Of a stretch of DNA of 64,000 nt, positions 63,091 through 64,000 are shown piece after piece. The stretch comes from Anolis sagrei. Taxonomy: Eukaryota > Chordata > Lepidosauria > Squamata > Anolidae. Where the stretch lies: the NCBI RefSeq assembly GCF_037176765.1, contig NC_090026.1:133311752-133375751 (forward strand). The letters run 5' to 3'. The first letter of the stretch is position 1. Every line of letters starts with the position of its first letter. Below the pieces are notes generated by a model. It ran no database searches. It was not told where the DNA came from and saw only the letters and a program-made list of their open reading frames with translations. The translations under genes and the position numbers were made by a program.

Positions 63091-63234
63091 CCCCCAACCT
63101 CCACCCCTGCCATAGAAGCACAGTGTTGGGACTCAGCCTGTGTGTGAACCTGAGCCTGAATCTCTGATTGTATTGCCTATCAGAGACCTAGGATATCTGC
63201 AAGCCCATCCCCCTCCAATCACTCCACCTGGTCA

Positions 63235-63465
63235 TGCCCAGCACTTTTAATTTTACTTGTTACATTTGGCCCTGCCATTGTTTTTAATTGTGCCATTGTG
63301 TGTTGTCAATGTTATTGTTTTGTTTTCTGAGTTATTTTGCTGTTTGTTGTTGCTGTTGTTTTTACTATTGTATTTGGGCTCGGCCTCTTGTAAGCCGCAC
63401 CGAGTCCTTCGGGAGATGGTCGCGGGATACAAATAAAGGTTTATTATTATTATTATTATTGGGAC
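63235..63465 (+). mobile_element. L2-type LINE 3' tail
   Basis: GGGCTCGGCCTCTTGTAAGC to AATAAAGGTTTATTATTATT. Confidence 0.8.
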
Positions 63466-63470
63466 CCCCA

Positions 63471-63784
63471 GTAGCGCAGTGGGTTAAAGCACTGAGCTGC
63501 TGAGCTTGCTGACCAAAAGGTCGCAGGTTCGATTCCAGGGAGCGGCGTGAGCTTCCGCTGTCAGCCCTAGCTTCTGCCAACCTAGCAGTTCGAAAACATG
63601 CAAATGTGAGTAGATCAATAGGTACCGCTCCGGCGGGAAGGTAACGGCGCTCCATGCAGTCATGCTGGCCACATGACCTTGGAGATGTCTATGGACAACA
63701 CTGGCTCTTCGGTTTAGAAATGGAGATGAGCACCACACCCCAGAGTCAGACATGACTGGACTTAATGTCAGGGGACAACCAACC

Positions 63785-63788
<4 letters not shown>
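63471..63788 (+). mobile_element. tRNA-derived SINE (family C), full length
   Basis: A box TAGCGCAGTGGGTTAAAGC and B box GGTTCGATTCC, about 40 bp apart, give a tRNA-like head. The unrelated body ends GGACTTAATGTCAGGGGAC, followed by (TTA)n. Same family as 34,105-34,443. Confidence 0.88.
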
Positions 63789-63830
<42 letters not shown>

Positions 63831-63839
63831 CTGAGGCCA

Positions 63840-64000
63840 ATGTTGATGCTAATGTTGTTTGGATAGTGAGGCTGAAGTGATCCATGTTTTAATCTTTATT
63901 TATTAATGTTCATGTTCATGTTTGTTATATTTGCTATTCTGTATTTATGATGCGGCATTGAACTACTGCCAACTGTAAGCCGCCCTGAGTCCCCCCAAGG
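63840..64000 (+). mobile_element. L2-type LINE 3' tail, cut by the window edge
   Basis: Ends ACTGTAAGCCGCCCTGAGTC at the edge. Confidence 0.65.

Overview
The window is vertebrate nuclear DNA, most likely from a squamate reptile and probably an iguanian-type lizard. That rests on split genes with GT-AG introns plus a dense repeat mixture I associate from memory with lizards: CR1, L2-type and Vingi/Ingi-like LINEs, several tRNA-derived SINEs, Penelope-like elements, hAT and Helitron-like DNA transposons, a DIRS-like element and LTR fossils. I could not run a database search, so species and repeat-family names are inferences.

Four host genes are supported. (1) A KRAB zinc-finger gene on the minus strand (exon 1 near 9,040-9,240, KRAB-A 4,536-4,662, KRAB-B 4,315-4,440, zinc-finger exon from 475 off the left edge). 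(2) A TMEM176/MS4A-like four-pass membrane gene on the minus strand, coding exons from 34,862 down to 16,873, 293 residues in six phase-0 exons. (3) MRPS12 on the plus strand, CpG-rich promoter near 45,600-45,940, coding exons 47,798-47,855 and 49,571-49,995, 160 residues. (4) The 3' eleven coding exons of ABCB8 on the minus strand, 62,637 down to 51,704, 443 residues in an uninterrupted frame; its 5' exons lie beyond the right edge. MRPS12 and ABCB8 converge tail to tail. TMEM176 and ABCB8 share a neighbourhood in mammals (human 7q36), which supports both calls; MRPS12 lying between them is unexpected, since human MRPS12 is on chromosome 19 beside SARS2.

Layout: 1-9,300 KRAB-ZNF gene with a Helitron-like pair, LTR fossils and nested LINE/Penelope pieces in its introns; 9,338-13,760 a 163-bp satellite array split by one CR1; 14,000-22,900 CR1, LTR fossils, a second Penelope lineage, a kilobase-scale inverted LTR-like repeat and a hAT element, with the TMEM176 last exon among them; 23,151-34,900 the other TMEM176 exons separated by Penelope/hAT nests; 35,000-45,300 repeats (Penelope with two hATs, a 2-kb GA-rich tract, tandem CR1 ends, an inverted LINE pair); 45,600-50,115 MRPS12; 50,360-50,950 a DIRS-like fossil; 51,704-62,637 ABCB8 with LTRs, Penelope and hAT elements in its introns; the right end is LTR, L2 and SINE.

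I found no operon, CRISPR array or clear new biological system. The most unusual items are an acidic tandem repeat in the zinc-finger exon made of half-fingers, the satellite with multi-unit duplication, independent hAT insertions at the same site of two Penelope copies, a sequence module shared by hAT and Helitron-like elements, and the isolated MRPS12 locus.
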